In this document: positions 7,025-13,348 of the stretch, in pieces
How positions within the stretch are numbered: the first letter of the stretch is position 1
Layout of the letters: each line of letters opens with the position of its first letter
Source: Bacillota bacterium
Lineage (GTDB): Bacteria; Bacillota; Clostridia; Clostridiales; Clostridiaceae
Length of the DNA: 13,523 nucleotides
Direction of reading: 5' to 3'
Assembly (NCBI GenBank): GCA_023399035.1
Contig: JAEWQX010000056.1
Span: 1-13,523 of the forward strand
Notes under the pieces: model-generated
Seen by the model: only the letters and a program-made list of their open reading frames with translations
Database searches by the model: none
What the model was told of the DNA's origin: nothing
Program-made: the position numbers and the translations under genes

Positions 7025-7068
7025 ATACAGCATGTATAGATATTTAAACTAATCTATACATGCTGTAT
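7025..7068. terminator. 17-bp hairpin terminator shared by convergent genes
   Basis: ATACAGCATGTATAGAT (7025-7041) pairs perfectly with ATCTATACATGCTGTAT (7052-7068) around a 10-base loop. It lies between the 6251 gene and the convergent putP, 12 bases after one stop and about 45 beyond the other. The flanking T-tracts are short in both directions, so efficiency is uncertain, but stem and position fit termination. Confidence 0.7.
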
Positions 7069-7112
7069 TATAAATTCTAAGACATATAAATTATTATTAT
7101 ATTATCTAAATT

Positions 7113-8627
7113 TTAGTTAGATTTTTCAATTTCTTCATCCTTAGAATAATTAGGAGTGCATACAATTCCTCTTCCTTCATCTATTTTGCTGACAATATAA
7201 ATAGCTATCAGTGCTAATATAAAACCAGGAACAATTTCATAAAGCTGAAATATTGAACTGTTGAAATGGATCTTAAGTAAAGGCCATACAGCTGATGTGA
7301 TGCCTCCACAAGTCATCCCTGCAACTGCACCATTCCTTGTCATTTTGCTCCAGAATAATGAAATTACTATTACAGGTCCAAATGCACATCCAAATCCGGC
7401 CCATGCGTATGAAACAAGCCTTAATACGGAACTATCAGGATTAAGTGCTATTACAAAAGCTATGGATGAAACAATAAGTACAGTGATACGGCTTACTCTT
7501 ACAAGTTCTTTTTCAGAAGCTTCAGGTTTTAATATTGATCTGTAGAAATCTTCAGATACTGTAGATGATGTTACAAGAAGCTGTGAATCAGCAGTACTCA
7601 TAATAGCTGCAAGAATTGCTGAAAGCAGTATTCCAGTGAGCAGTAATGGAACACATTTATGTACTAGCAGAATGAAGATTGTTTCTGCATCAGAACCGCT
7701 TAAATCCGGAAAGTAATAGTGCCCTACAAGTCCTATTGCAGTAGATGCAGCAAGAGTAAGAAGTACCCATACTGTGGCTATTTTTCTGGAAATATTAATT
7801 TGTTCAGGATCCTCTATAGCCATGAATTTAGTAAGGATATGTGGCTGACCAAAATATCCAAGTCCCCATGCTAAGGATGATATAACGCCTATAAAAGCCA
7901 TTCCAAAAGTTCCAGAAGCAGATCCAGTGAGGTGCTCTATATTAAATGGATTTAAAAGTGAAGAATCGATTGTTGCTGCAACATTGCTGAGCCCGCCACC
8001 TTCAATAACTACCATTACAGGAAGTATTACAAGTGTAAAGAACATTAATAGTCCTTGAATTATATCTGTGTAGCATACTGCCATAAAACCTCCTAAATAA
8101 GTATAGCTTACAACAACGATTGCACATATTATTACTGATACTATATAAGGTGTTCCAAATACTGTGGTAAAGAGTTTCCCACCAGATACAAATCCGGATG
8201 CAGTATATGGAAGAAAGAAAAGTATAATAAAAATTGATGATGCAATCTTTAATATTCTTGATTTATCTCCAAATCTATTTTCAAGATATGAAGGGATTGT
8301 TATTGAATCAGAGTATTTTTGAGTATCGATTCTCAATTTTTTAGCGATTATTTTCCAGTTTAAATATGTACCAATAGCAAGTCCACCAGCCATCCAGACA
8401 GAACCAGATAATCCTGTTAGAAATGCAGCGCCAGGAAGACCTAAAAGAAGCCAGCCGCTCATATCAGAAGCTTGAGCGCTTATGGATGTACCCCAATATC
8501 CAAGCTTTCTGCCACCTAGTGTATAATCAGATAAATTTTTTGTTCGTACATAAAAGTACAGTCCGATTAAGAGCATAACAGCCAGATATAGGGTGAAAGT
8601 TATGCCTATTACAATTTTTTCATTCAT
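7113..8627 (-). CDS. putP: Sodium/proline symporter PutP
   Basis: The 504-residue protein is a full-length member of the sodium:solute symporter family (SSF), with about 13 membrane helices. It imports L-proline with Na+. Sodium-site residues known from E. coli PutP fall at matching places. AQASDMSGWLLLGLPGA places Asp55 and Ser57 at the same numbering as in E. coli. Ser344-Thr345 in LSAILAAIMSTADSQLLV correspond to Ser340-Thr341. The GGFMAVCYTDIIQGLLM segment is also typical. The ATG has AGGGGG about 11 bases upstream on the minus strand. It is transcribed alone, away from the GNAT gene and toward the shared terminator. Proline uptake serves nutrition, Stickland-type fermentation or osmoprotection; nothing local decides which. 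Family certain, substrate very likely. Confidence 0.95.
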   Translation of the reverse strand: MNEKIVIGITFTLYLAVMLLIGLYFYVRTKNLSDYTLGGRKLGYWGTSISAQASDMSGWLLLGLPGAAFLTGLSGSVWMAGGLAIGTYLNWKIIAKKLRIDTQKYSDSITIPSYLENRFGDKSRILKIASSIFIILFFLPYTASGFVSGGKLFTTVFGTPYIVSVIICAIVVVSYTYLGGFMAVCYTDIIQGLLMFFTLVILPVMVVIEGGGLSNVAATIDSSLLNPFNIEHLTGSASGTFGMAFIGVISSLAWGLGYFGQPHILTKFMAIEDPEQINISRKIATVWVLLTLAASTAIGLVGHYYFPDLSGSDAETIFILLVHKCVPLLLTGILLSAILAAIMSTADSQLLVTSSTVSEDFYRSILKPEASEKELVRVSRITVLIVSSIAFVIALNPDSSVLRLVSYAWAGFGCAFGPVIVISLFWSKMTRNGAVAGMTCGGITSAVWPLLKIHFNSSIFQLYEIVPGFILALIAIYIVSKIDEGRGIVCTPNYSKDEEIEKSN

Positions 8628-8680
8628 AAAAATTTATTCCCCCTTATTTTATGATTATAAAATTTTATCAAAAAATAGAG

Positions 8681-8709
8681 ATTATAGCAAATAGATCGTT
8701 GGATTTTAC
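8681..8709 (-). promoter_or_regulatory. Extended -10 promoter for putP
   Basis: On the minus strand TATAAT (8686-8681) is preceded by TGC, giving an extended -10 (TGnTATAAT). GTAAAA lies 17 bases upstream as a poor -35. It is about 55 bases ahead of the putP start. Confidence 0.55.
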
Positions 8710-8870
8710 GGGAGAAATTTAACAAGTAATTAATATTTATACTATAGGTCATATATTGTATCAAATTGAAAAAAATCTGCATATATTAGTTTGCATATAG
8801 AATTAAATTGAATTTATATATGAACATTTGCTAGAGTATATAAATTATTTTTATTGATGGAGATGAATAT

Positions 8871-9404
8871 ATGATAGTTATTGAAAGATTTAAAGAGGAT
8901 GACAGTGAGTTGATGAATAAATGGAAGAATACTTATGAAGCTGAAAGAGATATAGGTGGAACATTTAAAACTAACAAAAATAATTGGATAGAAAAGATAA
9001 ATGAATGCACTAACTGTAAATACTGGGTTATCAACAATGGAGGAATTAAAATAGGAATGATAAATCTTAACCATATGGATTCTGAAGGATGTGTACTTGA
9101 ATATTATATTGGAGATATACATTTTAGGGGAAGAAATATAACATCATCTATTTTGTGGAATATGTATAATTATATTTTTGATGATTTAAATATGAAGTAT
9201 GCAGTTACAATTATTCCAGAAGATGATAAAAAAAACCTAAAAACACTAGTAGATATTGGATGTGAAATAAGTAGGAGATTTAAAGTGAATGAACTTAAGA
9301 AAGAGAAAATTAAAGATATGCTTTATGTATTGATGAAAAGTGAAAAATGGAATAATATAAAAGGTGAATTTAATTTCGAAGAGATTTCTATAGAAAAAAT
9401 ATAA
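8871..9404 (+). CDS. GNAT-family acetyltransferase-like protein
   Basis: The 177-residue product starts like RimJ/RimL-type N-acetyltransferases (IERFKEDDSELMNKWKN). A central strand pair (WVINNGGIKIGMINL, about 52-66) precedes the acetyl-CoA motif A region EYYIGDIHFRGRNITSSILW (about 77-96). There the usual R/QxxGxG/A loop is only loosely kept as RGRNIT. A motif-B-like NLKTLVDIGCE (122-132) follows. Acetyl-CoA binding is therefore plausible but weaker than in classical members. The substrate is unknown. The C-terminal 40 residues are charged and unassigned. The start at 8871 is supported by GGAGA about seven bases upstream. The TlpA-like gene begins 19 bases after the stop, suggesting an operon; no functional link between the two is obvious. 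Confidence 0.7.
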   Translation: MIVIERFKEDDSELMNKWKNTYEAERDIGGTFKTNKNNWIEKINECTNCKYWVINNGGIKIGMINLNHMDSEGCVLEYYIGDIHFRGRNITSSILWNMYNYIFDDLNMKYAVTIIPEDDKKNLKTLVDIGCEISRRFKVNELKKEKIKDMLYVLMKSEKWNNIKGEFNFEEISIEKI

Positions 9405-9423
9405 AATCAAAGAAAGGTGTATT

Positions 9424-10053
9424 ATGAACAAAAAGAAAAAGACAGTATTTATTTTGGGAGTATGTGCACTTGCCGTATGCTCAGGTCTGATTATCTTAAA
9501 TTACATCAGTAAAAATGAAAAGAAATCAGAAATAAATAGTGAAGAAATACTTGTACCTGAAAGTATAGACCATATACCGCCAGGTATTATAGATAATGTA
9601 GCACCAGATGTGGAACAGAAGTTTAAAGCTGAAGCTAAGAATTTTGAAGCTCATGATGAAAATGGAAATGAAGTAGATATTTCAAGATATAGGGGACAGT
9701 ATCTAGTATTAAATTTCTGGAGCAGTACTTGTGAGGAGTGTACCGATGAACTTCCATATTTCGAAAAAGCAATAAAAAAATATGAGGGTCAGGTAAACTT
9801 TTTAAATGTTAATATTGCCGATGGAAATACTGAAACCAAGTATACTGCACTTCAATACTTAAAGGATAATAATATAAATATAAGTACTATATTCGATGAT
9901 CATTATGATGCAAGAGTAAACTATAAGGTTACATCACTTCCTAGAACAATATTTATTGATAAAAATGGTCTTATACAAAAGGATATAAAGTTTGCTTTAA
10001 ATGAAGAAACACTTGAAGCTCAAATACAAAATTTAATAAACAGTGAAAGTTAA
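9424..10053 (+). CDS. TlpA/ResA-like membrane-anchored thioredoxin
   Basis: The 209-residue protein has a lysine-rich start and one hydrophobic segment (about 7-26) that acts as a signal anchor, so the thioredoxin domain (about 70-205) should lie outside the membrane. The active site is WSSTCEECTDELP, with redox Cys103 and Cys106. The cis-proline loop is TSLPRTIFID (Pro173). The NFEAHDENGNEVDISRYRGQ lead-in is characteristic of the AhpC-TSA/Redoxin-type TlpA and ResA group. It probably reduces or exchanges disulfides in surface proteins; the partner is unknown and no cytochrome-maturation genes are nearby. In an anaerobe a role in surface-protein repair or oxidative defence is equally possible. 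The ATG follows GAAAGG by about six bases. It shares a transcript with the GNAT gene upstream. Confidence 0.85.
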   Translation: MNKKKKTVFILGVCALAVCSGLIILNYISKNEKKSEINSEEILVPESIDHIPPGIIDNVAPDVEQKFKAEAKNFEAHDENGNEVDISRYRGQYLVLNFWSSTCEECTDELPYFEKAIKKYEGQVNFLNVNIADGNTETKYTALQYLKDNNINISTIFDDHYDARVNYKVTSLPRTIFIDKNGLIQKDIKFALNEETLEAQIQNLINSES

Positions 10054-10100
10054 ATAATAATGTTGGAATTTTAAAGTATGAATTTAAATATTAGAAACAG

Positions 10101-10132
10101 GCTGTATTAAAAGCAGATTAATTTAATACAGC
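10101..10132 (+). terminator. Hairpin after the TlpA-like gene, weak terminator
   Basis: GCTGTATTAAA (10101-10111) pairs with TTTAATACAGC (10122-10132), an 11-bp perfect stem with a 10-base loop. No T-run follows, so it may attenuate transcription or protect the 3' end rather than terminate fully. Confidence 0.5.
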
Positions 10133-10183
10133 GTGATAATATTAATTTACATAATATAATTTCAGCAGTGAGAGGAGAATAAA

Positions 10184-11068
10184 ATGGAGTTTACCAAATT
10201 GAGTAATAGGACAAAAGGAATAATATTTATTATGATGTCTGCATTTGGATTTGCAATGATGTCTGCATTTATAAAACTGGCAGGAGATCTGCCATCATTT
10301 CAAAAAACATTTTTCAGGAATATAGTATCAGTAATAGTAGCTCTATCATTGATACTAAAGCATAAAGGAAGCTTTTTTGGGAAAAAAGAAAATCAGAAAC
10401 TTCTTATAGCTAGATCTACTTTTGGAACTATAGGTATATTACTTAATTATTATGCGATAGATAGGCTTGTTTTATCTGATGCCAACATGCTTAATAAACT
10501 TAGTCCGTTCTTTGTAATAATATTTTCAGCAATATTTTTGAAGGAAAAGATTAAGACTAATCAGATTATAGCATTAGTAGTAGCATTTATAGGAGCACTT
10601 TTCATTATAAAGCCATCATTCAGCTTTGAAATGATCCCTGCACTGGCAGGTACATTAGGGGGGATAAGTGCAGCAGCAGCTTACACATGCGTAAGGTCAT
10701 TAGGCGGAAAGGAAAAACCTGATACAATCGTATTTTATTTTTCACTTTTTTCAAGTGCAGTCACACTGCCTCTTATGCTTATTTCATATAAACCAATGTC
10801 AGTTATTCAGCTTACATATTTGATCTTGGCAGGAATTTTTGCAAGTCTTGGACAGTTCGGAATAACTTTTGCATATAAATTTGCGCCAGGAAAAGAAATA
10901 TCAATTTTTGATTACAGCAATATAATTTTTTCAGCAATAATAAGCTTATGTTTATTTGGGGTACTACCTGATTATTTAAGTGTTATAGGATACTTGATAA
11001 TATTTGCTGCATCACTATATATGTTTTTAAATAATAGAAAACTTGATAAAGAACAAAATTCTAAATAA
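10184..11068 (+). CDS. EamA/DMT-superfamily transporter (drug/metabolite exporter type)
   Basis: The 294-residue protein has the ten-helix, two-repeat structure of the EamA (DUF6) family. The first repeat spans about residues 12-143 and the second about 156-288. Characteristic stretches include GFAMMSAFIKLAGDLPSFQK with FFRNIV (helices 1-2), LNKLSPFFVIIFSAIFLKEK (helices 4-5, the classic LxxLxPxFxxxxAxxxLxE pattern) and ALVVAFIGALFIIKP. Relatives export amino acids, nucleosides or other metabolites; the substrate cannot be read from the sequence. The start ATG has GAGGAG (10172-10177) six bases upstream. TATAAT at 10155-10160 could be its -10, without a clear -35. It is apparently transcribed alone and closed by a strong terminator. 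Confidence 0.88.
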   Translation: MEFTKLSNRTKGIIFIMMSAFGFAMMSAFIKLAGDLPSFQKTFFRNIVSVIVALSLILKHKGSFFGKKENQKLLIARSTFGTIGILLNYYAIDRLVLSDANMLNKLSPFFVIIFSAIFLKEKIKTNQIIALVVAFIGALFIIKPSFSFEMIPALAGTLGGISAAAAYTCVRSLGGKEKPDTIVFYFSLFSSAVTLPLMLISYKPMSVIQLTYLILAGIFASLGQFGITFAYKFAPGKEISIFDYSNIIFSAIISLCLFGVLPDYLSVIGYLIIFAASLYMFLNNRKLDKEQNSK

Positions 11069-11090
11069 TCTTAATTTGATTATTTATTAG

Positions 11091-11141
11091 ATATATCCCA
11101 TGTGAAATTACTATTGAATTTCACATGGGATATATTTTTTT
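11091..11141 (+). terminator. Very strong intrinsic terminator after the EamA gene
   Basis: A perfect 19-bp stem joins ATATATCCCATGTGAAATT (11091-11109) and AATTTCACATGGGATATAT (11117-11135) across a 7-base loop, followed by an unbroken T-run to 11141. Confidence 0.92.
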
Positions 11142-11259
11142 ATAAAAGGTTTTATTGGTGTAATATTTTGAAAGCGAAGATATAGAATCATTTAAAGGTA
11201 TATTAATGAATTTGAAATAATGAAATTAATTATCAAATAAAAATTATTTTCAAAAAATC

Positions 11260-11288
11260 TTGACAAAAGCACTAGGGTATTATAATAT
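11260..11288 (+). promoter_or_regulatory. Sigma-A promoter of the flavodoxin operon
   Basis: A perfect TTGACA at 11260-11265 is followed by TATAAT at 11281-11286 (15-base spacing) or TAATAT at 11283-11288 (17-base spacing). Transcription should start near 11293-11296, about 35 bases before the flavodoxin ATG. Confidence 0.75.
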
Positions 11289-11294
11289 ACTAAT

Positions 11295-11309
11295 TGAGAA
11301 TAGTTTTCA
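11295..11309 (+). promoter_or_regulatory. Candidate Fur box over the flavodoxin transcription start
   Basis: TGAGAATAGTTTTCA matches the 7-1-7 Fur consensus TGATAATnATTATCA at 11 of 14 positions and is flanked by T and A, extending the symmetry. It lies immediately downstream of the -10, where a bound repressor would block initiation. Repression of flavodoxin by Fur is known in many bacteria, since flavodoxin replaces ferredoxin when iron is scarce. The site is predicted by eye. Confidence 0.6.
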
Positions 11310-11328
11310 AATAGGAGGGGGACAAAAA

Positions 11329-11739
11329 ATGAAAATAGTATATTGGTCAGGAACAGGTAATACAGAAGCAATGGCAGAAGGTATTGCAAAAGGTATAAAG
11401 GAAAGTGGCAAAGAGGCAGAGTTAGTTAATGTAAGTAATGTTAACATAGATGAATTATTAAAAGAAGACATACTTATATTAGGATGTCCTGCAATGGGAG
11501 ATGAAGTCCTTGAAGAATGTGAATTTGAACCATTCATAGAAGAAATAAGCGGTAAAGTAAATGGAAAGAAAGCAGCTTTATTCGGTTCATATGGATGGGG
11601 AGATGGTCAGTGGATGAGAGATTTTGAAGAAAGAATGACTGGCTATGGATGCATAATCAAATTAGATTGTTTAATAAACCAAAATGAAGCTGATGAAGAT
11701 CAGTGCGTTGAGTTTGGTAAACAAATAGCTTTATTATAA
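11329..11739 (+). CDS. Short-chain flavodoxin
   Basis: This 136-residue protein is a typical clostridial short-chain flavodoxin: MKIVYWSGTGNTEAMA carries the FMN phosphate loop (residues 7-12). GCPAMGDEVLEE (about 56-67) and GSYGWGDGQWM (about 87-97) are the loops that sandwich the isoalloxazine ring; Trp in the second is usual. It carries one or two electrons in place of ferredoxin. An upstream in-frame ATG at 11260 would place the start inside the promoter. The ATG at 11329 follows AGGAGGGGG by about eight bases and matches the family N-terminus, so it is the correct start. The putative Fur box makes this an iron-limitation gene. The DUF3793 gene follows closely, in one transcript. Confidence 0.95.
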   Translation: MKIVYWSGTGNTEAMAEGIAKGIKESGKEAELVNVSNVNIDELLKEDILILGCPAMGDEVLEECEFEPFIEEISGKVNGKKAALFGSYGWGDGQWMRDFEERMTGYGCIIKLDCLINQNEADEDQCVEFGKQIALL

Positions 11740-11763
11740 TATGACAAGGTGGATGATTTTATT

Positions 11764-12399
11764 ATGAAATATCTGGAGTTTTACAAAAGGTTAAATTCAA
11801 TGGAAGAAAAAGAGTATATGGAAAATTTTCTTGTATATAAGACATCATGGGTGATTGCAGGAGTTAAGCCTGCAGTGACGATTGGCTTTAAAAAGAAAGA
11901 TGAAAAGATATACGAAAACTGGAATCTATATGGAAAGAATTTTATTGGAGACATCAATTTAAAGTATATAGAGCTTAGACAAAATGATGATTCTATAATT
12001 CTTATGATTTATGATGAAGAAGTCCTTAAAAGAGACTTAAATAGAAAAGATGTAATAGATTTTCTGGTTGATATTGGATATCCAGAAGAAGTTGAAATTA
12101 ATCAATATGTAAAAACTTTGAAAGACAGATATGAAAAATATCATTGTCCACATGAACTTGGGTTATTCTTAGGAATACCATTTGAAGATGTTAAAGATTT
12201 TATGGAATGTACTACTAAAAAATGTCTTCTCTGCGGATACTGGAAGGTATATAACAATTCAGATGAAGCAAAGATGATATTCAGTCAATATGATGAAATA
12301 AAAAATTATACGATGAAAAATATGCTTGAGGGAAACTCATCGCACATTTTAGTATCAAGCATAAAAGACTCCTTTTATAATAATTATATCTGCATATAG
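11764..12399 (+). CDS. DUF3793 family protein
   Basis: The roughly 211-residue protein matches what I know of DUF3793, a clostridial family of unknown function. It has no membrane helix. The C-terminal half holds the conserved CPHELGLFLGIPFEDVKDFM and then KCLLCGYWKVYNN, a pattern of paired cysteines that could bind a metal, though this is untested. The N-terminal half (SWVIAGVKPAVTIGF) is also typical. The longest frame starts at GTG 11749, but that codon overlaps the AAGGTGG (11746-11752) that serves as ribosome site for ATG 11764, 11 bases on; ATG 11764 is preferred. The gene starts 24 bases after flavodoxin and shares its Fur-type promoter, so an iron-linked redox role is a reasonable inference. 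The stop codon lies inside the first hairpin loop of the 3' non-coding RNA. Confidence 0.8.
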   Translation: MKYLEFYKRLNSMEEKEYMENFLVYKTSWVIAGVKPAVTIGFKKKDEKIYENWNLYGKNFIGDINLKYIELRQNDDSIILMIYDEEVLKRDLNRKDVIDFLVDIGYPEEVEINQYVKTLKDRYEKYHCPHELGLFLGIPFEDVKDFMECTTKKCLLCGYWKVYNNSDEAKMIFSQYDEIKNYTMKNMLEGNSSHILVSSIKDSFYNNYICI

Positions 12400-12693
12400 A
12401 CTCCACACAAATTATGCAGGTAGATAAATTTAGGTAAAGTAATAACGAATCGACAAATGATAAAATTTATTCTTGACCTCCACACAACAAGAATAAATAA
12501 GAGCATACACACACAGATAATAATAAAGATTCAGCCCTACACACAGCTGAATTAACTTCTTGAAATAAATAATAAATTTTAGACACACACTAATAATAGA
12601 ACAATCATATTACATGATAATTTAGTAGATACATAATATAAAATTACTATAAGACCTGGAAGATATACGATCTTTCGGGTCATTTTATATTTT
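12387..12693 (+). ncRNA. Candidate structured 3'-UTR RNA with CA-rich hairpin loops
   Basis: About 290 bases between the DUF3793 stop and a strong terminator encode no protein but are visibly structured. Hairpin 1: TATCTGCATA (12387-12396) with TATGCAGGTA (12413-12422), loop containing CTCCACACAA. Hairpin 2: ATTTATTCTTG (12465-12475) with CAAGAATAAAT (12488-12498), 11 perfect pairs, loop ACCTCCACACAA. Hairpin 3: ATTCAGC (12529-12535) with GCTGAAT (12546-12552), loop CCTACACACA. Two more CA tracts, at about 12507-12515 and 12583-12590, lie in open or weakly paired sequence; the last is flanked by TTAG/CTAA. The same C/A motif repeatedly placed in loops points to selection. The RNA would be made with the flavodoxin operon and released from its 3' end, or act as a UTR element. 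No separate promoter was found. No match to a known RNA family is recalled. Confidence 0.55.
12653..12693 (+). terminator. Strong intrinsic terminator ending the flavodoxin-DUF3793 transcript
   Basis: GACCTGGAAGAT (12653-12664) pairs with ATCTTTCGGGTC (12670-12681), 12 pairs including two G-U, loop ATACG, then ATTTTATATTTT. It is the only terminator after 11739, so the whole CA-loop region lies in the operon transcript. Confidence 0.88.
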
Positions 12694-12722
12694 ATCACAA
12701 ACTTGACTTATATTAACTTTTT

Positions 12723-12751
12723 TTTACATTATGCAATAATTGAAGTATAAT
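12723..12751 (+). promoter_or_regulatory. Sigma-A promoter of the Nudix gene
   Basis: TTTACA (12723-12728) and TATAAT (12746-12751) with a 17-base spacer. A second, overlapping possibility is TTGACT (12703-12708) with CATTAT (12727-12732). Either gives a 5' leader of some 60-80 bases. Confidence 0.65.
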
Positions 12752-12804
12752 TTATGTTATAGAATAGTTAAATTATGAAATAATAATATAAAAGGATTAT
12801 ATAC

Positions 12805-12840
12805 ATGAAAGGATGTGAAAAACATAGGTATGCTATTTAA
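12805..12840 (+). CDS. Mini-ORF (11 codons) overlapping the Nudix start
   Basis: ATG at 12805 has the better ribosome site in this region (AAAGGA at 12791-12796, eight bases ahead) and encodes MKGCEKHRYAI before TAA. It runs in another frame across both possible Nudix starts (GTG 12815, ATG 12830). It could couple translation of the Nudix gene or be fortuitous. No database or expression support is available. Confidence 0.3.
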   Translation: MKGCEKHRYAI

Positions 12841-13348
12841 TAAGATCTTTCAAATTGATAAAGTGAGTGAAAGCATCGGTAATGTTAATTATAGAGAAGC
12901 TGTCAGAGCTATAATATTAAAAGATAAGAAAATATTAATGGTACACTCTAAAAACAAGGATTATAAGTTTCCTGGCGGTGGAATAAAAAAAAGCGAAGGA
13001 AAAATTGAAGCCTTAAAAAGAGAAATCGAAGAAGAAACAGGTTACGTAACAAAGGAAATTGGAAAGCAGATTGGCATTGTCACAGAAAAAAGCAAAGATA
13101 AGTATGTTCATAATAGAATTTTTAAAATGATATCTTATTATTATATTGCTGAAGTTACAGATGAAGTAAAAGAACAGAAGCTCGATGCTTATGAAGCAAA
13201 ATTAGAGTTCAAGCCTGTATGGATAGATGTGAAAGAAGCAATAGATAATAATAAGAAGATTATAGAAGCTAATGATGAAACTAAAGCCAACTGGATTGAA
13301 AGAGAAACTTACGTATTAGAAGAAATATATAATAATTTTATGAGATAA
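12815..13348 (+). CDS. Nudix hydrolase
   Basis: The protein of up to 177 residues carries a near-perfect Nudix box Gx5Ex7REUxEExGU at about residues 54-77: GGIKKSEGKIEALKREIEEE then TGY, with Tyr replacing the last aliphatic residue. The REIEEE glutamates bind the divalent metal. The lead-in REAVRAIILKDKKILMVHSK and FPGGG are typical. It hydrolyses a nucleoside diphosphate linked to another group; the substrate (oxidised nucleotide, ADP-ribose or other) cannot be told. The start is ambiguous. GTG 12815 has AAAGGA almost touching it, while ATG 12830 gives 172 residues but lies about 16 bases from that site. The true start may depend on coupling to the mini-ORF. It has its own promoter, and no clear terminator was seen after it. 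Confidence 0.88.
   Translation: MKNIGMLFNKIFQIDKVSESIGNVNYREAVRAIILKDKKILMVHSKNKDYKFPGGGIKKSEGKIEALKREIEEETGYVTKEIGKQIGIVTEKSKDKYVHNRIFKMISYYYIAEVTDEVKEQKLDAYEAKLEFKPVWIDVKEAIDNNKKIIEANDETKANWIERETYVLEEIYNNFMR

Noticed and set aside
8778..8799. Direct repeat of TGCATATA upstream of the GNAT gene as an operator
   Set aside because: Two 8-base A/T-rich copies 14 bases apart are weak evidence, and no promoter is clearly aligned with them.
9463..9480. LAVC in the TlpA-like protein as a lipobox
   Set aside because: Val at the -1 position is not typical of lipoprotein cleavage sites; an uncleaved signal anchor is more likely.
11260..11328. Longer flavodoxin start at 11260
   Set aside because: It would include the promoter and Fur box in the coding region; ATG 11329 has the strong ribosome site and the normal flavodoxin N-terminus.
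11749..11763. GTG 11749 as the DUF3793 start
   Set aside because: The codon overlaps the ribosome site AAGGTGG that is correctly placed for ATG 11764.
12400..12600. Regular recurrence of ACACACA considered as a CRISPR array or tandem repeat
   Set aside because: The shared unit is only 7-10 bases, spacing varies (about 77, 28, 30 and 45), and the stems differ; there are no equal-length spacers or cas genes.
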